Source of the DNA: Gemmatimonadota bacterium
Lineage (GTDB): Bacteria; Gemmatimonadota; Gemmatimonadetes; Gemmatimonadales; GWC2-71-9
Direction of reading: 5' to 3'
DNA: 64,000 nucleotides
Assembly (NCBI GenBank): GCA_016720805.1
Contig: JADKJZ010000015.1
Coordinates: 1 to 64,000 of the forward strand
The number at the start of each line of letters is the position of its first letter. The first letter of the stretch is position 1. Positions 25,180-34,289 of this stretch are shown in pieces. Under the pieces are notes generated by a model. That model did no database searches, was not told where the DNA came from, and saw only the letters and a program-made list of their open reading frames with translations. The position numbers were made by a program, and so were the translations under genes.

Positions 25180-25719
25180 ATGTCTCGTCAGGCAATCGTA
25201 TCGGCCCTGGGGTTGAGTGTCGTGCTGCTGACGCCCAACGCGGCGCCCGCTCAGGACGCCCTTGGGGGAGACTGGGCGACGATCATCCGCAGCAGGCGGT
25301 GCCCGGTCGCAAAGGACTGCCCACCGCGGCAGGGGCTCGTGTGGGACACGACCAACGCGCTGCCGATTTATCCCCCCGCCATGAGGGCTGCTGGCATCGG
25401 CGGCGAGGCCGTGGTGTCCTTCCAGGTCGGTGCCGACGGGACCGTCGACTCGAGCTCGGTCACGGTGGTGCGCGCCACGAACACCGCCTTCAAGGCACCC
25501 GCGATCAGCACGGTCCGCAGGTGGCGCTTCGGGTTCGAGGCGGAGGGCCGCCCGTCACCGTCGATCACGGCACAAGTTCATCTCTTGTTCGCCCAAGAGA
25601 TCGGCTGCAAGGAAGGTCCCAGCCGTCAATGGACGGGCTGGGCCGGTCCGAATCAGCTCGTCATGGCCATGTGCACGCCGGTGATCGCCCGAAGCCAGCT
25701 GCGGCGGCCGCCGAAGTAG
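25180..25719 (+). CDS. secreted TonB C-terminal-like domain protein
   Basis: 179 aa from an ATG 6 nt after GAGGAG. Signal peptide VSALGLSVVLLTPNAAPAQ. The TonB-type C-terminal domain is visible as IYPPAMRAAGIGGEAVVSFQ, TVVRATNTAFKAPAISTVRR and WRFGFEA. There is no N-terminal membrane anchor or Pro-rich linker, so it is not a classical energy transducer but a free periplasmic copy, a common arrangement in this type of genome. Confidence 0.7.
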   Translation: MSRQAIVSALGLSVVLLTPNAAPAQDALGGDWATIIRSRRCPVAKDCPPRQGLVWDTTNALPIYPPAMRAAGIGGEAVVSFQVGADGTVDSSSVTVVRATNTAFKAPAISTVRRWRFGFEAEGRPSPSITAQVHLLFAQEIGCKEGPSRQWTGWAGPNQLVMAMCTPVIARSQLRRPPK

Positions 25720-25753
25720 TCCGGTGCTTCCACTCCCAGCGGTAACCAAGGAG

Positions 25754-26924
25754 ATGACGGTGACGGTCCCGCGGCATCCGAATACCAGGCCTGCACGGCG
25801 AAAGGGAACTCTCATTCTCGCTGCGTGCCTCGTCATGCGCTCGCTCCCCGCCACCCTCCCGGCGCAATCGGGCGTGCCCACCCTCGCCCTCGGCCCACAG
25901 CGGTTCACGACCGGTGACCTCGAGCTCGATCAGGTGCGTGGGGCCGGCGTGCTGCCCGATGGGCGTATCGCGATCGCCAATGCCGGCACGTCGAACGTGC
26001 TGATCGTCAACCGGCGCGGGACCGTCGACAAGCGCTTCGGCCGCCAGGGGGAAGGTCCCGGGGATTTCGGTGGCCTCAACCGGATCGCCACCTTCGGCGA
26101 CACCAGTCGTCACCTACGATGGCCTCCTGAATCGTGTGACGCTCTGGCGACCCGACGGTACCGTCATCCGCTCCTTCATCGCGCAAGCCGCGCCCGGCCA
26201 GGAAGGGCTGGTGTCGCTCGAGGCGATCGCCTCCCCATCGAGTTACCTCGCGACCGTCAGGGTGTACGGCGAGCAGCCGCGAAACGGCCTCTACCTCAAC
26301 CGCTTCGCCCTCTTCGGCGTGCGCGGCGCGGAGCGGACCGCTCTGGGGACGCATCCCTGGTCCCACAGCTACTTCTACGCGGAGACAGACAAGGAGGGCG
26401 GGCGGGGCACCGCGTCCTACGGGACACCCTTCCTGGGAGCGACCCTCGTCGCCTCCGCCGCATCGAAAACGCTCCTCCTCGTGGTCGGCGAGTCACGCGT
26501 CACCATTCGCCGCGCCGATGGAACCCAGGGCGGCGTCGCGCTACCGATTGTGCCAGTCTCCGGACGCGAGCGCGCCAAGGCGTACGCCGATGCGATGATC
26601 GCCTCGGTCAAGGACCCCGATCCCGACTGGGTGCGGAAGTTCCGGCTCATGTTCGGGGCGAACTTCCCTGCGGTCTCGCGTCAGGCCGTTGCCCAATATG
26701 CCGTGACCGTGGGAGGCACCGTCTGGTTTCAGGAGTTCCGGAAACCCAAGGACGCAGTGGCGACCTGGTGGATCGTCGACGCGCGGCGCGAGGCGCTCGT
26801 GGGGCGCCTCACCCTGGCGGCCACCTCGACCATCCTCGGCGGCAACGACCAGTTGCTCCTGGTGCTGCAAACCGATCCGGACGGCGTGCAAAGTGTCGTT
26901 GGCTTCGACATGCCGAAGTATTGA
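25754..26924 (+). pseudogene. six-bladed beta-propeller protein 6, one frameshift
   Basis: N-terminal part in one frame has signal (LILAACLVMRSLPATLPAQS) and the hallmark RFGRQGEGPGDFGG. At about 26095-26110 the reading moves to another frame, continuing VVTYDGLLNRVTLWRPDGTV to the end VQSVVGFDMPKY. One indel would restore about 390 aa. The first frame stays open for 1.4 kb more only because it lacks stops. Start is ATG at 25754 or GTG at 25760, the latter better spaced from AAGGAG. Confidence 0.7.
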
Positions 26925-27091
26925 TGCGCTCCCTACCGGAGAGCGGTACCAACGAAGTCGAAGGCTGGCACCTAATATTTCGGAATCTGCGCCTGTTCGA
27001 AGTTGCGATCGAATCGCGATCGACCGTGGCCGCTTGGCTCAAGCGGTTACCATTCCAACTCCTCCATGGGCACCCTCTCCCGCGAGGCCAA

Positions 27092-27547
27092 ATGCCAAAT
27101 GCACCCTTCGCCGCCCTTGCGCCGTGCACCGCTGCCCTCCTCGCTGGGCTCGTTGCTGGCTGCCAGACTGCGCCGGCCGGCTCCCAGGAAGTGCTCGTCG
27201 GGGGCACCGACTACGCGTTCGACGCCCCGAAGGCACCCGCCGCGGGCGTCACCGACGTCCGCTTCGTCAATCGGGGACGCGTCCCCCACGAGATGGCCCT
27301 CGGCCAACTCCACGCAGGGGTGACCGCCGACTCGGTCATGGCCTATGCCGCGGCGGGCCACGACCCAGGAGACTTGGCAGACGTGGTGGGGATCCTCATC
27401 GCCAATCCCGGGGACACCGCCGTTGGCGCCCTGCGAGCCAACCTGCTCCCGGGACGCACCTACATGATGATCTGCAGCTTCCGCGACGCGGACTCGCTTC
27501 CGCCACATCTCGCCATGGGGATGCAGGCGAGCTTCGTCGTGAAGTAG
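27092..27547 (+). CDS. cupredoxin-like lipoprotein
   Basis: 151 aa; lipobox LVAGC. The mature domain resembles a plastocyanin-type fold: EVLVGGTDYAFDAP, VRFVNRGRVPHEMALGQL, GRTYMMICSFRD and PPHLAMGMQASFVV. The His, Cys, His and Met in these segments are in the right order for a type 1 copper site, but the Cys-His spacing (12) is longer than usual, so copper binding is inferred. It follows the broken propeller by 167 bp that hold no gene. Confidence 0.6.
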   Translation: MPNAPFAALAPCTAALLAGLVAGCQTAPAGSQEVLVGGTDYAFDAPKAPAAGVTDVRFVNRGRVPHEMALGQLHAGVTADSVMAYAAAGHDPGDLADVVGILIANPGDTAVGALRANLLPGRTYMMICSFRDADSLPPHLAMGMQASFVVK

Positions 27548-27570
27548 TCGGGCTGCAATGGACCGGGACT

Positions 27571-27612
27571 ATCGCCGCAGGGCGTGACGCCTCGGCCCAC
27601 CGCATACTCGCG
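27571..27612 (+). repeat. attC-like left half-site
   Basis: CGCCGCAGGGCGTGACGCCT then CGGCCCACCGCATACTCGCG matches CTGACGCCTCGGCCCGCGCG of attC site 2. Lies 37 bp before the next ATG. Confidence 0.4.
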
Positions 27613-27648
27613 CGTCTCTCTTCATTACCGCGTTACGAGGCACCACCA

Positions 27649-28872
27649 ATGTGGCAACGCATCCATAGCGGATTGCTCCTGGCGGTGACGTGCGCGTCGC
27701 CCGCGTTCGGCCAGGGCACGCGCGCGCCCGCCGCGGCGCGGTGCTTCGCACTCGACTTTCAGGCGGAGGTGCGCAGTGCGATCGCCGGCTACGCCAAGGT
27801 CGCCGGGATCCCCGGCGTCAGCTTCGGCGTGGTGGTGCGGGACGCACTCGTCTTTGCCGACGGCGTGGGGTACGCCAACGTCCGCCGGCGCATTCCAGCG
27901 ACGGCCGACACCCCCTACAACGTGGCGTCGGTGACCAAGCTCTTCACCGCAACGCTCGCGCTGCAATTGGCCGCCGAGGGGCGACTCGACCTCGACGCTC
28001 CGGTGGCGCGGTATCTCCCCGACTCGGTGCGCCTCCCGACCGACGCATCGGGGACGGCGATCACCGTGCGGCATCTGCTGACGCATACCGCCGGTCTCCC
28101 GAAGCAGCCACCGAATCGCCGCAATCAACCCGTCGCCGGCCCGATCGACCCCGGCGTCTGGGATGCCTACGAGGTGGCCGACCTGTACCAAGCGCTGCCG
28201 ATCACCAAGCTTCGCGCGCGGCCGGGCACCGCCATGGAGTACTCCAACTACGGCTATGCGCTGCTCGGCCACGTCGTCGAACGCGTCGCTGGCGTACCGT
28301 ACGAGCAGCAGCTGCGGGTCCGGCTGCTCACACCCCTCGGCATGACGTCCTCCGGGATCACCCTCACGGCCGCGCAGGCAGAGCAGCTCGCCGCGTTCTA
28401 CTGGGATCTGGACGATGCGCGGGCTGAGCAGTCGGTCCACGCGCGCTACGGCAGCGTGGCCGGCTTCATCGGCCTGACGTCCACGGTCCGGGACTTGTCG
28501 CGATTCCTGATGGCGCATCTGGGCACGACCGCGGCGGGGCGCGCAGTGATCGCCCCGGACGTCGCGCGCCGCATGGCCGAGCCGCAGGTCCAGCTGGACA
28601 GCGCCAACGCGACCCATCGTGTCGACATGGCGCTCGGCTGGTTTCAGGAAGCCCCACTGGCGTCGAGCCAGGCGACGCCGCTGCTGTGGCATTTCGGCAA
28701 CGTGGATGGCCACGCCTCCGCCGTCTTCCTCCAGCCGAAGGCGGGCCTCGGCGTGATCGTGCTGCAGAATCTCGGGGGAGAGATGGCCGGCGTCGCGACC
28801 GAACAGATCGGCCGATGGCTGATGCAGCGCACCGCCGCCGAAGTGGCACGGTGCCGGCCCGCGCCCCGCTGA
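27649..28872 (+). CDS. serine hydrolase, class C beta-lactamase fold
   Basis: 407 aa; signal peptide SGLLLAVTCASPAFG. Catalytic SxxK is NVASVTKLFTATLALQ, the Tyr motif is AMEYSNYGYALLGHV, and the third element is a W/H-FGNVDGHAS region. Closest in kind to esterase or D-Ala-D-Ala carboxypeptidase-like members rather than true beta-lactamases. Ends 10 nt before a convergent gene. Exported; substrate unknown. Confidence 0.8.
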   Translation: MWQRIHSGLLLAVTCASPAFGQGTRAPAAARCFALDFQAEVRSAIAGYAKVAGIPGVSFGVVVRDALVFADGVGYANVRRRIPATADTPYNVASVTKLFTATLALQLAAEGRLDLDAPVARYLPDSVRLPTDASGTAITVRHLLTHTAGLPKQPPNRRNQPVAGPIDPGVWDAYEVADLYQALPITKLRARPGTAMEYSNYGYALLGHVVERVAGVPYEQQLRVRLLTPLGMTSSGITLTAAQAEQLAAFYWDLDDARAEQSVHARYGSVAGFIGLTSTVRDLSRFLMAHLGTTAAGRAVIAPDVARRMAEPQVQLDSANATHRVDMALGWFQEAPLASSQATPLLWHFGNVDGHASAVFLQPKAGLGVIVLQNLGGEMAGVATEQIGRWLMQRTAAEVARCRPAPR

Positions 28873-28882
28873 GGCGACCCGC

Positions 28883-29863
28883 CTACCGCGGCAGCCCCGC
28901 CGCCTCCTTCACCAGCGCCAGCCCGAACGTCCACTGACCCGCCACGCTCTGGATGTCGATCGTCCCGGCGCGCAACTGCTGATAGACCTCGCCGAGCGAT
29001 GGCGTCGCCTCGGCCGCGATCTCGCCACCTGCATGGCCACGCGACCGCGCCGCGCCGAGCGCGGCCACGCCCGAGAGCGCGGCCGCACATCGGCGGTATG
29101 TGCGGAACGCCTCGGGCAACTCCCCAATTGGCGCATCGTCGTGCGCGGCGACCAGCTGCTGACACGACTCGTGGTCCATCCGGAAGAACATCGCGACGGT
29201 CGCGAGGTCGTACAGCGGGTCGTTCGGTGCCGCCGTGTCCCAGTCGAGCAACATCACGCGCGTGCCGTCGAAGACCAGGTTCGACGGATTCACGTCGTTG
29301 TGGCTCATCACCAGCGACTCGCATGCTGTCACCGGCGGCTCGGCGAGCAAGGCCGTGACCGTCTCACGCACGAAGAGGGGAAGCGTGGCCTCAGCGCTCA
29401 GCGCGCTCCACATCGCCTGGAGCACTGGCCGCACGTCCGCTCTCCCCATGCCGGGTGGAGTCGGGAGGTGGGCCCGGTGCGCGAGCATCCGGCCGAGCGC
29501 GTGGATGGCCGCGCCGCGCGTGGCGGGATTCCCGAACTGCGCCGGCCAGGAACGGTCGACCACCAGCGCGCTCAGCACCGCGCGCCGGGCCTCGTCGACG
29601 TGGACCAGCTCGGGCGCCAGCCCCGCCGTCGCCGCCGCACGCTGTACCGCGAGCCGAGCCTGCCACGGGCCGAGCGGCTCGTCTGGCGAGGTGAGCTTCA
29701 GGACGTACGCGTGGTCGCCTGCGTCCACCCGAAAGACCGCCGCCCCCGACATTCCCATGCCGATCCGCGTCAGTGTCGTGGCTGGGCCGCGCATGGCGCT
29801 CGGCAGTGCGAGCTGCCAGTCGGCGGGGGAGTCGGGGGGCGTCAATTCGGGGGGCAGAGCCAC
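28883..29863 (-). CDS. APH-family phosphotransferase
   Basis: 326 aa from a GTG (VALPPELTPPD); an upstream in-frame ATG would add an Arg-rich tail that overlaps likely promoter DNA. Kinase signatures are clear: GMSGAAVFRV (nucleotide loop), YVLKL (Lys), MSHNDVNPSNLVFDG (catalytic loop), LLDWDTAAPNDPLYDLA (metal site). The family phosphorylates aminoglycosides, choline or other small alcohols; the substrate cannot be told. It is the only minus-strand gene in 1.3-32 kb, lying between two serine hydrolase genes. Confidence 0.8.
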   Translation of the reverse strand: MALPPELTPPDSPADWQLALPSAMRGPATTLTRIGMGMSGAAVFRVDAGDHAYVLKLTSPDEPLGPWQARLAVQRAAATAGLAPELVHVDEARRAVLSALVVDRSWPAQFGNPATRGAAIHALGRMLAHRAHLPTPPGMGRADVRPVLQAMWSALSAEATLPLFVRETVTALLAEPPVTACESLVMSHNDVNPSNLVFDGTRVMLLDWDTAAPNDPLYDLATVAMFFRMDHESCQQLVAAHDDAPIGELPEAFRTYRRCAAALSGVAALGAARSRGHAGGEIAAEATPSLGEVYQQLRAGTIDIQSVAGQWTFGLALVKEAAGLPR

Positions 29864-30045
29864 GGGGTGTTCCCTGGGCAGAGGGGCAGGCGTCCGGCGA
29901 GCGCGGAAAGATGCCACGGCACGCGTTGGGCTGGAATGCTGGGGCAATGCTGCCACCTGGAGAGCGGCACGACGCTGGCGCACCCGGGACCCGCGGCGGT
30001 AAGCTTGGGAGGTCCGGCCCCCGCCCCCACTCCCAGAGCCTCCTC

Positions 30046-31749
30046 ATGCACCTGCGTCCCAGCCTGCGCGCGCTCGCCCTCCTGTTCGGCCTCGCCGCGC
30101 TCCCGGCCGCCGTGCACGCCCAGCACATCATCGGCGAGCGCGACGCACGCGCCCTTCGTGCCGACAGCGTCTTCCGCCGCTTCGACCGCTCCGACGCTCC
30201 CGGCTGCGCGCTCGGCGTCTACCAGGACGGCGGGCTTATCTACGCGCGCGGCTACGGCATGGCGAGCCTCGAGCACGGGATCGCGCTCTCACCCCGCTCG
30301 GTGCTCGACGTGGGGTCGATCTCCAAGCAGTTCACGGCGATGTCGATCCTCCTGCTGCAGCGGGACGGCAAGCTCTCGCTCGACGATCCCATCCGGAAGC
30401 TCTTTCCCGAGATGCCGGCCTACGCCGACGGTATCACCTGGCGCCGCGCGCTGAGCCAGACGAGCGGCCTGCGCGATCTCTGGACGCTCTGGGGCCAGAC
30501 CGGCCGAACCTTCCGCGGCGACACGATCGACGCGTTGCAGGTGATCACCCGCTCGGCGGGGACCAACTACGCACCGGGGGATCGCTACCTCTACACCAAC
30601 TCGGGATGGATCCTCGCCGCGCAGGCGGTCTACCGCCTCACCGGCAAGTCGCTCGCGCAGTTCGCCGAGTCGCGGATCTTCGCGCCGCTCGGCATGCGGG
30701 ACACGCGCTACTTCGGCGACAATGCGATGGTGATCCCCGGCCTCGCGACCGCGTACTCGCCACAGACCAGCGGCGGCTTCCGCGTGGCCCGCACCACCTA
30801 CGATGGTGCCATCGTCGGCGCTGGCGGGGTCCACACGACCATCGAGGACTTCGGGCGCTGGCTCGACAACTACGACCGCCTCCTCGTCGGCGATGCGGCA
30901 ATCGTGCGCACCATGACGACGCCGACCGCGCTCAGCAACGGCTCGCCCGCGCGCGTGAGCTTCACGCAGGCGTACGCGGTCGGCCTCAACGCCGGCACGT
31001 TCCGCGGGCTCCCCGTGGTCTCGCACGGCGGGAGTTGGGCCGGCTATCGTGGGCACTTCCTGCGCTTCCCCGACCAGCGGTTCGCGGTGGCGACCTTCTG
31101 CAATGTCGCCAACGCCGGCGCCGACACGCTCGCGCGGCAGGTGGCGGGTGTCTACCTCGGCGACCGGATGGCGCCGGACACCGTGGGTGCCTGGGTGGCG
31201 GCGCTCGACGCGGCGCCGGCGGTGACTGTTCCGGCATCGGACCGGCAGGCGATAGCGGGCATCTGGCGCAACGTCGCGCGCGGGGTGGTGCAGCGCATCC
31301 GCCTGGCGGGGGACACGATCATCGCGGTGGGCAGTGAGCGGACACGCGTGATCCCGCTCGGCGGCGGGCGCTTCCGGGTGGGGCGCGGGACCGAACTGCG
31401 GCTCGCACAGGGCGACGCTGGGAGACTCCTCTCCCGGTCGGCCTCCGACACGACGACGTATGAGCGCGTCGACTCAGTGGCGCTCACGGCGGCCCAGCTC
31501 GCCGAGTATGCCGGCGAGTACCGCAACGAGGAGATCGAGACGACGCACAGTTGGCGCGTGGAGAAGGGCGCGCTCGTGGTGTACGCCGCGGGGCGGCGGC
31601 TCGGGACGGTCGACCCCACCTACCGCGACGGCTTCGTGCGCAGCGGGGCGGTGATCGACGTGACGCGTGATGCGCGCGGACGCATCACGGGGTTCGTGCT
31701 TCAGTCGGGGCGTGTGCGCGACCTGCGCTTCACGCGGGTGCCAAAGTAG
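30046..31749 (+). CDS. serine hydrolase, class C beta-lactamase fold, with C-terminal extension
   Basis: 567 aa; signal peptide ALALLFGLAALPAAVHA. SxxK is VGSISKQFTAMSILLLQ, the Tyr motif YLYTNSGWILAAQAVYRL, the third motif VVSHGGSWAGYRGHFLRF. Beyond residue 370 lies a beta-rich module (IAGIWRNVARGVVQRIRL, YAGEYRNEEIETTHSWRV) like that found C-terminal in many exported esterases. The second such enzyme within 3 kb but not closely similar to the first. Confidence 0.85.
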   Translation: MHLRPSLRALALLFGLAALPAAVHAQHIIGERDARALRADSVFRRFDRSDAPGCALGVYQDGGLIYARGYGMASLEHGIALSPRSVLDVGSISKQFTAMSILLLQRDGKLSLDDPIRKLFPEMPAYADGITWRRALSQTSGLRDLWTLWGQTGRTFRGDTIDALQVITRSAGTNYAPGDRYLYTNSGWILAAQAVYRLTGKSLAQFAESRIFAPLGMRDTRYFGDNAMVIPGLATAYSPQTSGGFRVARTTYDGAIVGAGGVHTTIEDFGRWLDNYDRLLVGDAAIVRTMTTPTALSNGSPARVSFTQAYAVGLNAGTFRGLPVVSHGGSWAGYRGHFLRFPDQRFAVATFCNVANAGADTLARQVAGVYLGDRMAPDTVGAWVAALDAAPAVTVPASDRQAIAGIWRNVARGVVQRIRLAGDTIIAVGSERTRVIPLGGGRFRVGRGTELRLAQGDAGRLLSRSASDTTTYERVDSVALTAAQLAEYAGEYRNEEIETTHSWRVEKGALVVYAAGRRLGTVDPTYRDGFVRSGAVIDVTRDARGRITGFVLQSGRVRDLRFTRVPK

Positions 31750-31760
31750 TCGGCGGCGTC

Positions 31761-31800
31761 GTCGGGAGCGCGCGGGCCTCGGGAGGCCCCGCCGCAAGAC
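31761..31800 (+). repeat. attC-like right half-site
   Basis: GAGCGCGCGGGCCTCGGGAG then GCCCCGCCGCAAGAC matches the right arm of the good sites up to the inner box; the outer box is lost. It is the last copy before the strand switch at 32.4 kb. Confidence 0.55.
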
Positions 31801-31814
31801 AGAGGGGGAGGCAA

Positions 31815-32351
31815 GTGTCCAATCGCGCGTGGTGTCGGCCGATCAAGGTGTTCTACGCTGGCTTGTGGGTGGCGGTGGCGACCGCGGCTCAGCCCCTGCA
31901 GGCGCAGTCGCGCGATCCGGTCGAAGGGGAGTATCTCCTCACCGTGGTTCGCGGGAATGTGCCCGGGCGCGCCCTCCGCAACGATAGCCTGCTGCTGGTA
32001 CTGACCGGCGCGCCCATCCCGTCCTCCCTTGCGCGTCGGATGCGTGGAGTTGAGCTGGAGCGGGGACCGCGCGCCGCGACGCATGGTGCCTGCTGGCGTT
32101 CTGTATCGGCCGATCCGTCCATCCGTGCACAATCCGCTCCCACACACAGCCAGTGGAAGGCCACCGCGGATACCTTTGCCGTCCTGCTGTGGGCGGGAAT
32201 GGACGCCGGCGAGCGTCTCCAGTTCACGATCGGTCAGGCTGGCGCGCGCGGATTCCTCGAGTGGTGGGGACACATCCTGGGCTCCGGTGGCCGTGACAGC
32301 CTGATCGTGGAACGGCGCGGGCCGGCGGATCCGGCGAAATGTCTGCCGTAG
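31815..32351 (+). CDS. secreted protein of unknown function
   Basis: 178 aa from a GTG behind GGGGGAGG; signal peptide FYAGLWVAVATAAQPLQA. Contains segments like GEYLLTVVRGNVPGRAL and FAVLLWAGMDAGERLQFTIG, with two cysteines (ACWRS, KCLP). No family recognised. Sits right after an attC-like half-site. Confidence 0.5.
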   Translation: MSNRAWCRPIKVFYAGLWVAVATAAQPLQAQSRDPVEGEYLLTVVRGNVPGRALRNDSLLLVLTGAPIPSSLARRMRGVELERGPRAATHGACWRSVSADPSIRAQSAPTHSQWKATADTFAVLLWAGMDAGERLQFTIGQAGARGFLEWWGHILGSGGRDSLIVERRGPADPAKCLP

Positions 32352-32406
32352 CTGCCGGCCCACGCGGTCCAGTCGCCTTCCAATAGTCCCACGCTCCGCG
32401 CAATGC

Positions 32407-34203
32407 CTAGCGCGCCACACGCACCGGCGTCAACCTCGGTGAGACCGTCGTTCCGTCGCCGAGCTGACCATTGGTGTTCCAGCCCCAGCAGTAGATGGCG
32501 CCCTGCGCAGTGAGGCCGCAGCTGTGGTCTTGCCCTGCGGAGATCGCCGTGAAGGTGACGCCGACCGGCATCGAGACGGCGGTCGGCACGTTGCGATCGG
32601 TCAGAGTGCCGTCACCGAGCTGGCCGACGGTGTTCGCGCCCCAGCAGTAGGCGGCGCCGGTCGTGCTGAGGGCGCAGCTGTGAATCACCGACGTCGCGAG
32701 GCGCGAGAACGTCACGCCGCCGGGCGCTGTCACTGGCACCGGGGTGGCACGCGTCGCGTTGGCTCCGTCGCCGATCTGGCCGTTCGCACCACTCCCCCAG
32801 CAGTACACCACCCCTCCGAAAGCCAACCCACAGCTCACCGAGCCGCCCGCCTGTGCCGCCGCGAAGGTCACGCCGCCCGGCGCCGCCACGAGCGTCGGTG
32901 ACAGTCGGTCGACCGCCGCACCGTCCCCGATTTGCGAGCTCGTGCCGGCGCCCCAGCAATAGGCGGCACCAGCCTGCGTCGTTCCACAGGTGGTCCCACT
33001 GCCGGCGCCGATCGTGGCGAAGAGGCCTCCGCCGGGAGCCGGGACCTGCGTCGGGAGTGGCCGATTCAAGCCGGTGCCGTCGCCGAGCGCACCGCGGACC
33101 CCGATCCCCCAACAGTACCCCGCGCCGCCCGCCGTTGTGCCGCAGCTGTGGACCCCGCCGGCCGTGATCGAATTGAAGGCGACGCCGCCCGGCGCCGCGA
33201 CGAGGGTCGCGGTGAGGCGATCGAGCAGGGCCCCGTCTCCGATGTTCCCGGCGGAACCGGACCCCCAGCAGTAGGCGGCGCCGGTAGTCGTGCGACCGCA
33301 GTTCGCGACTCCAGCGGAGGCGTCGCGCCCATTCTGCGCGACGGCCAAGAACTGCACCCCGCCGGGAGCCACGACACGCGTCGGGAGTGAGCGGTTGACG
33401 ATGGTGCCGTCGCCGAGCTGGCCGAGGTCGTTCCGGCCCCAGCAATAGGCGGCTCCGGAGACGGAAACACCGCAGGTCGTGAAGCTGCCCACCCCGACGC
33501 TGATGAAGTTGATGAGGACATTGAACGGCGTCGACGTCGTGCCGGTCAGCCCGTTGGCCGCGGCCGTCAGCGTGTAGGCGGTCCCCGCCTGGTTGATGCT
33601 CAGCCCCGGGAAGGTTGCCACACCAGCGACGGCCGCGGCGGTCTGCGTCCCACCCAGGGTGCCGTTCCCTGCGTTGTTGCCGATCGCCAGGGTGACGGTG
33701 TTCGTCGCGCTGGTCACCAGCGCACCGTCGGCATCGCGAATCTCGACCCGGACCGACGCTGGCAGCGCGACGCCTTCACTGGTGGTGGCTGGCTGGGTGG
33801 TGATCGCAAGCTGGGTGGCAGTGGCGGCCGTCTGCGTGACGGTGATACTCAGGCCGACGGAGGCACTGCCGCCGGCATTGGTGGCGGTCACCGTGTAGTT
33901 GGTGGCGGGCGCGGCAGTTCCCGGCGTCCCGGTGATGACACCGGTCGTCGTGTTCAGCGTGAGGCCAGCCGGGAGCGCGGGGTTCACCGCATAGGAGCTC
34001 ACGGCGCCACCGCCGCTGCTCGGCGTATTGGGCGCTATCGCGACGCCCTTGGGATAGCTGGCCGGATTCAGGCTGTAGTTCAGTCCGGTCGGCGCCTGGA
34101 CTTGAGGCGTCGTCGGGGAACTGGAGCCACACCCCGCGAGCAGGATGGCAACGCTGCCCAGCAGGGCCCGCCCGGTCACGCGCATCTGGACGCCTCGGCG
34201 CAT
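32407..34203 (-). CDS. RCC1-repeat lipoprotein with putative Ig domain
   Basis: 598 aa from an ATG 7 nt after AGGAGA. Lipobox SVAILLAGCGSS. An N-terminal He_PIG-like domain (GLTLNTTTGVITGTPGTA) and an Ig-like segment (VRVEIRDADGALVTSATNTV) precede seven RCC1/BNR-type repeats of about 50 aa, each with AYCWG, (Q/N/A)(L/I)GDG and APGGV. The first is YCWGRNDLGQLGDGT and the last YCWGWNTNGQLGDGT. Predicted seven-bladed propeller on the cell surface; ligand unknown. Repeats are strong enough to recombine at DNA level. Confidence 0.85.
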   Translation of the reverse strand: MRRGVQMRVTGRALLGSVAILLAGCGSSSPTTPQVQAPTGLNYSLNPASYPKGVAIAPNTPSSGGGAVSSYAVNPALPAGLTLNTTTGVITGTPGTAAPATNYTVTATNAGGSASVGLSITVTQTAATATQLAITTQPATTSEGVALPASVRVEIRDADGALVTSATNTVTLAIGNNAGNGTLGGTQTAAAVAGVATFPGLSINQAGTAYTLTAAANGLTGTTSTPFNVLINFISVGVGSFTTCGVSVSGAAYCWGRNDLGQLGDGTIVNRSLPTRVVAPGGVQFLAVAQNGRDASAGVANCGRTTTGAAYCWGSGSAGNIGDGALLDRLTATLVAAPGGVAFNSITAGGVHSCGTTAGGAGYCWGIGVRGALGDGTGLNRPLPTQVPAPGGGLFATIGAGSGTTCGTTQAGAAYCWGAGTSSQIGDGAAVDRLSPTLVAAPGGVTFAAAQAGGSVSCGLAFGGVVYCWGSGANGQIGDGANATRATPVPVTAPGGVTFSRLATSVIHSCALSTTGAAYCWGANTVGQLGDGTLTDRNVPTAVSMPVGVTFTAISAGQDHSCGLTAQGAIYCWGWNTNGQLGDGTTVSPRLTPVRVAR

Positions 34204-34289
34204 CGTCGCTTCTCCTGGATTGTTGGGTCTGGACCTAGTGTCGGACGTCGGTGCGCGAAAGTCGTGCACTGGGGTCGGGCAACGGCGCG

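Noticed and set aside
25724..27547. A single 607-codon gene spanning propeller 6 and the cupredoxin-like protein
   Set aside because: The middle third is Arg/Pro-rich while another frame there carries the clear propeller continuation; two genes in one frame separated by a frameshift fit better.
28883..29863. Confirmed aminoglycoside resistance gene
   Set aside because: Only general APH-fold motifs are visible; the substrate cannot be assigned from sequence reading.
32407..34203. CRISPR-like regular repeats
   Set aside because: The periodicity of about 150 bp comes from protein-coding RCC1 repeats; there are no short direct repeats with unique spacers anywhere in the window.
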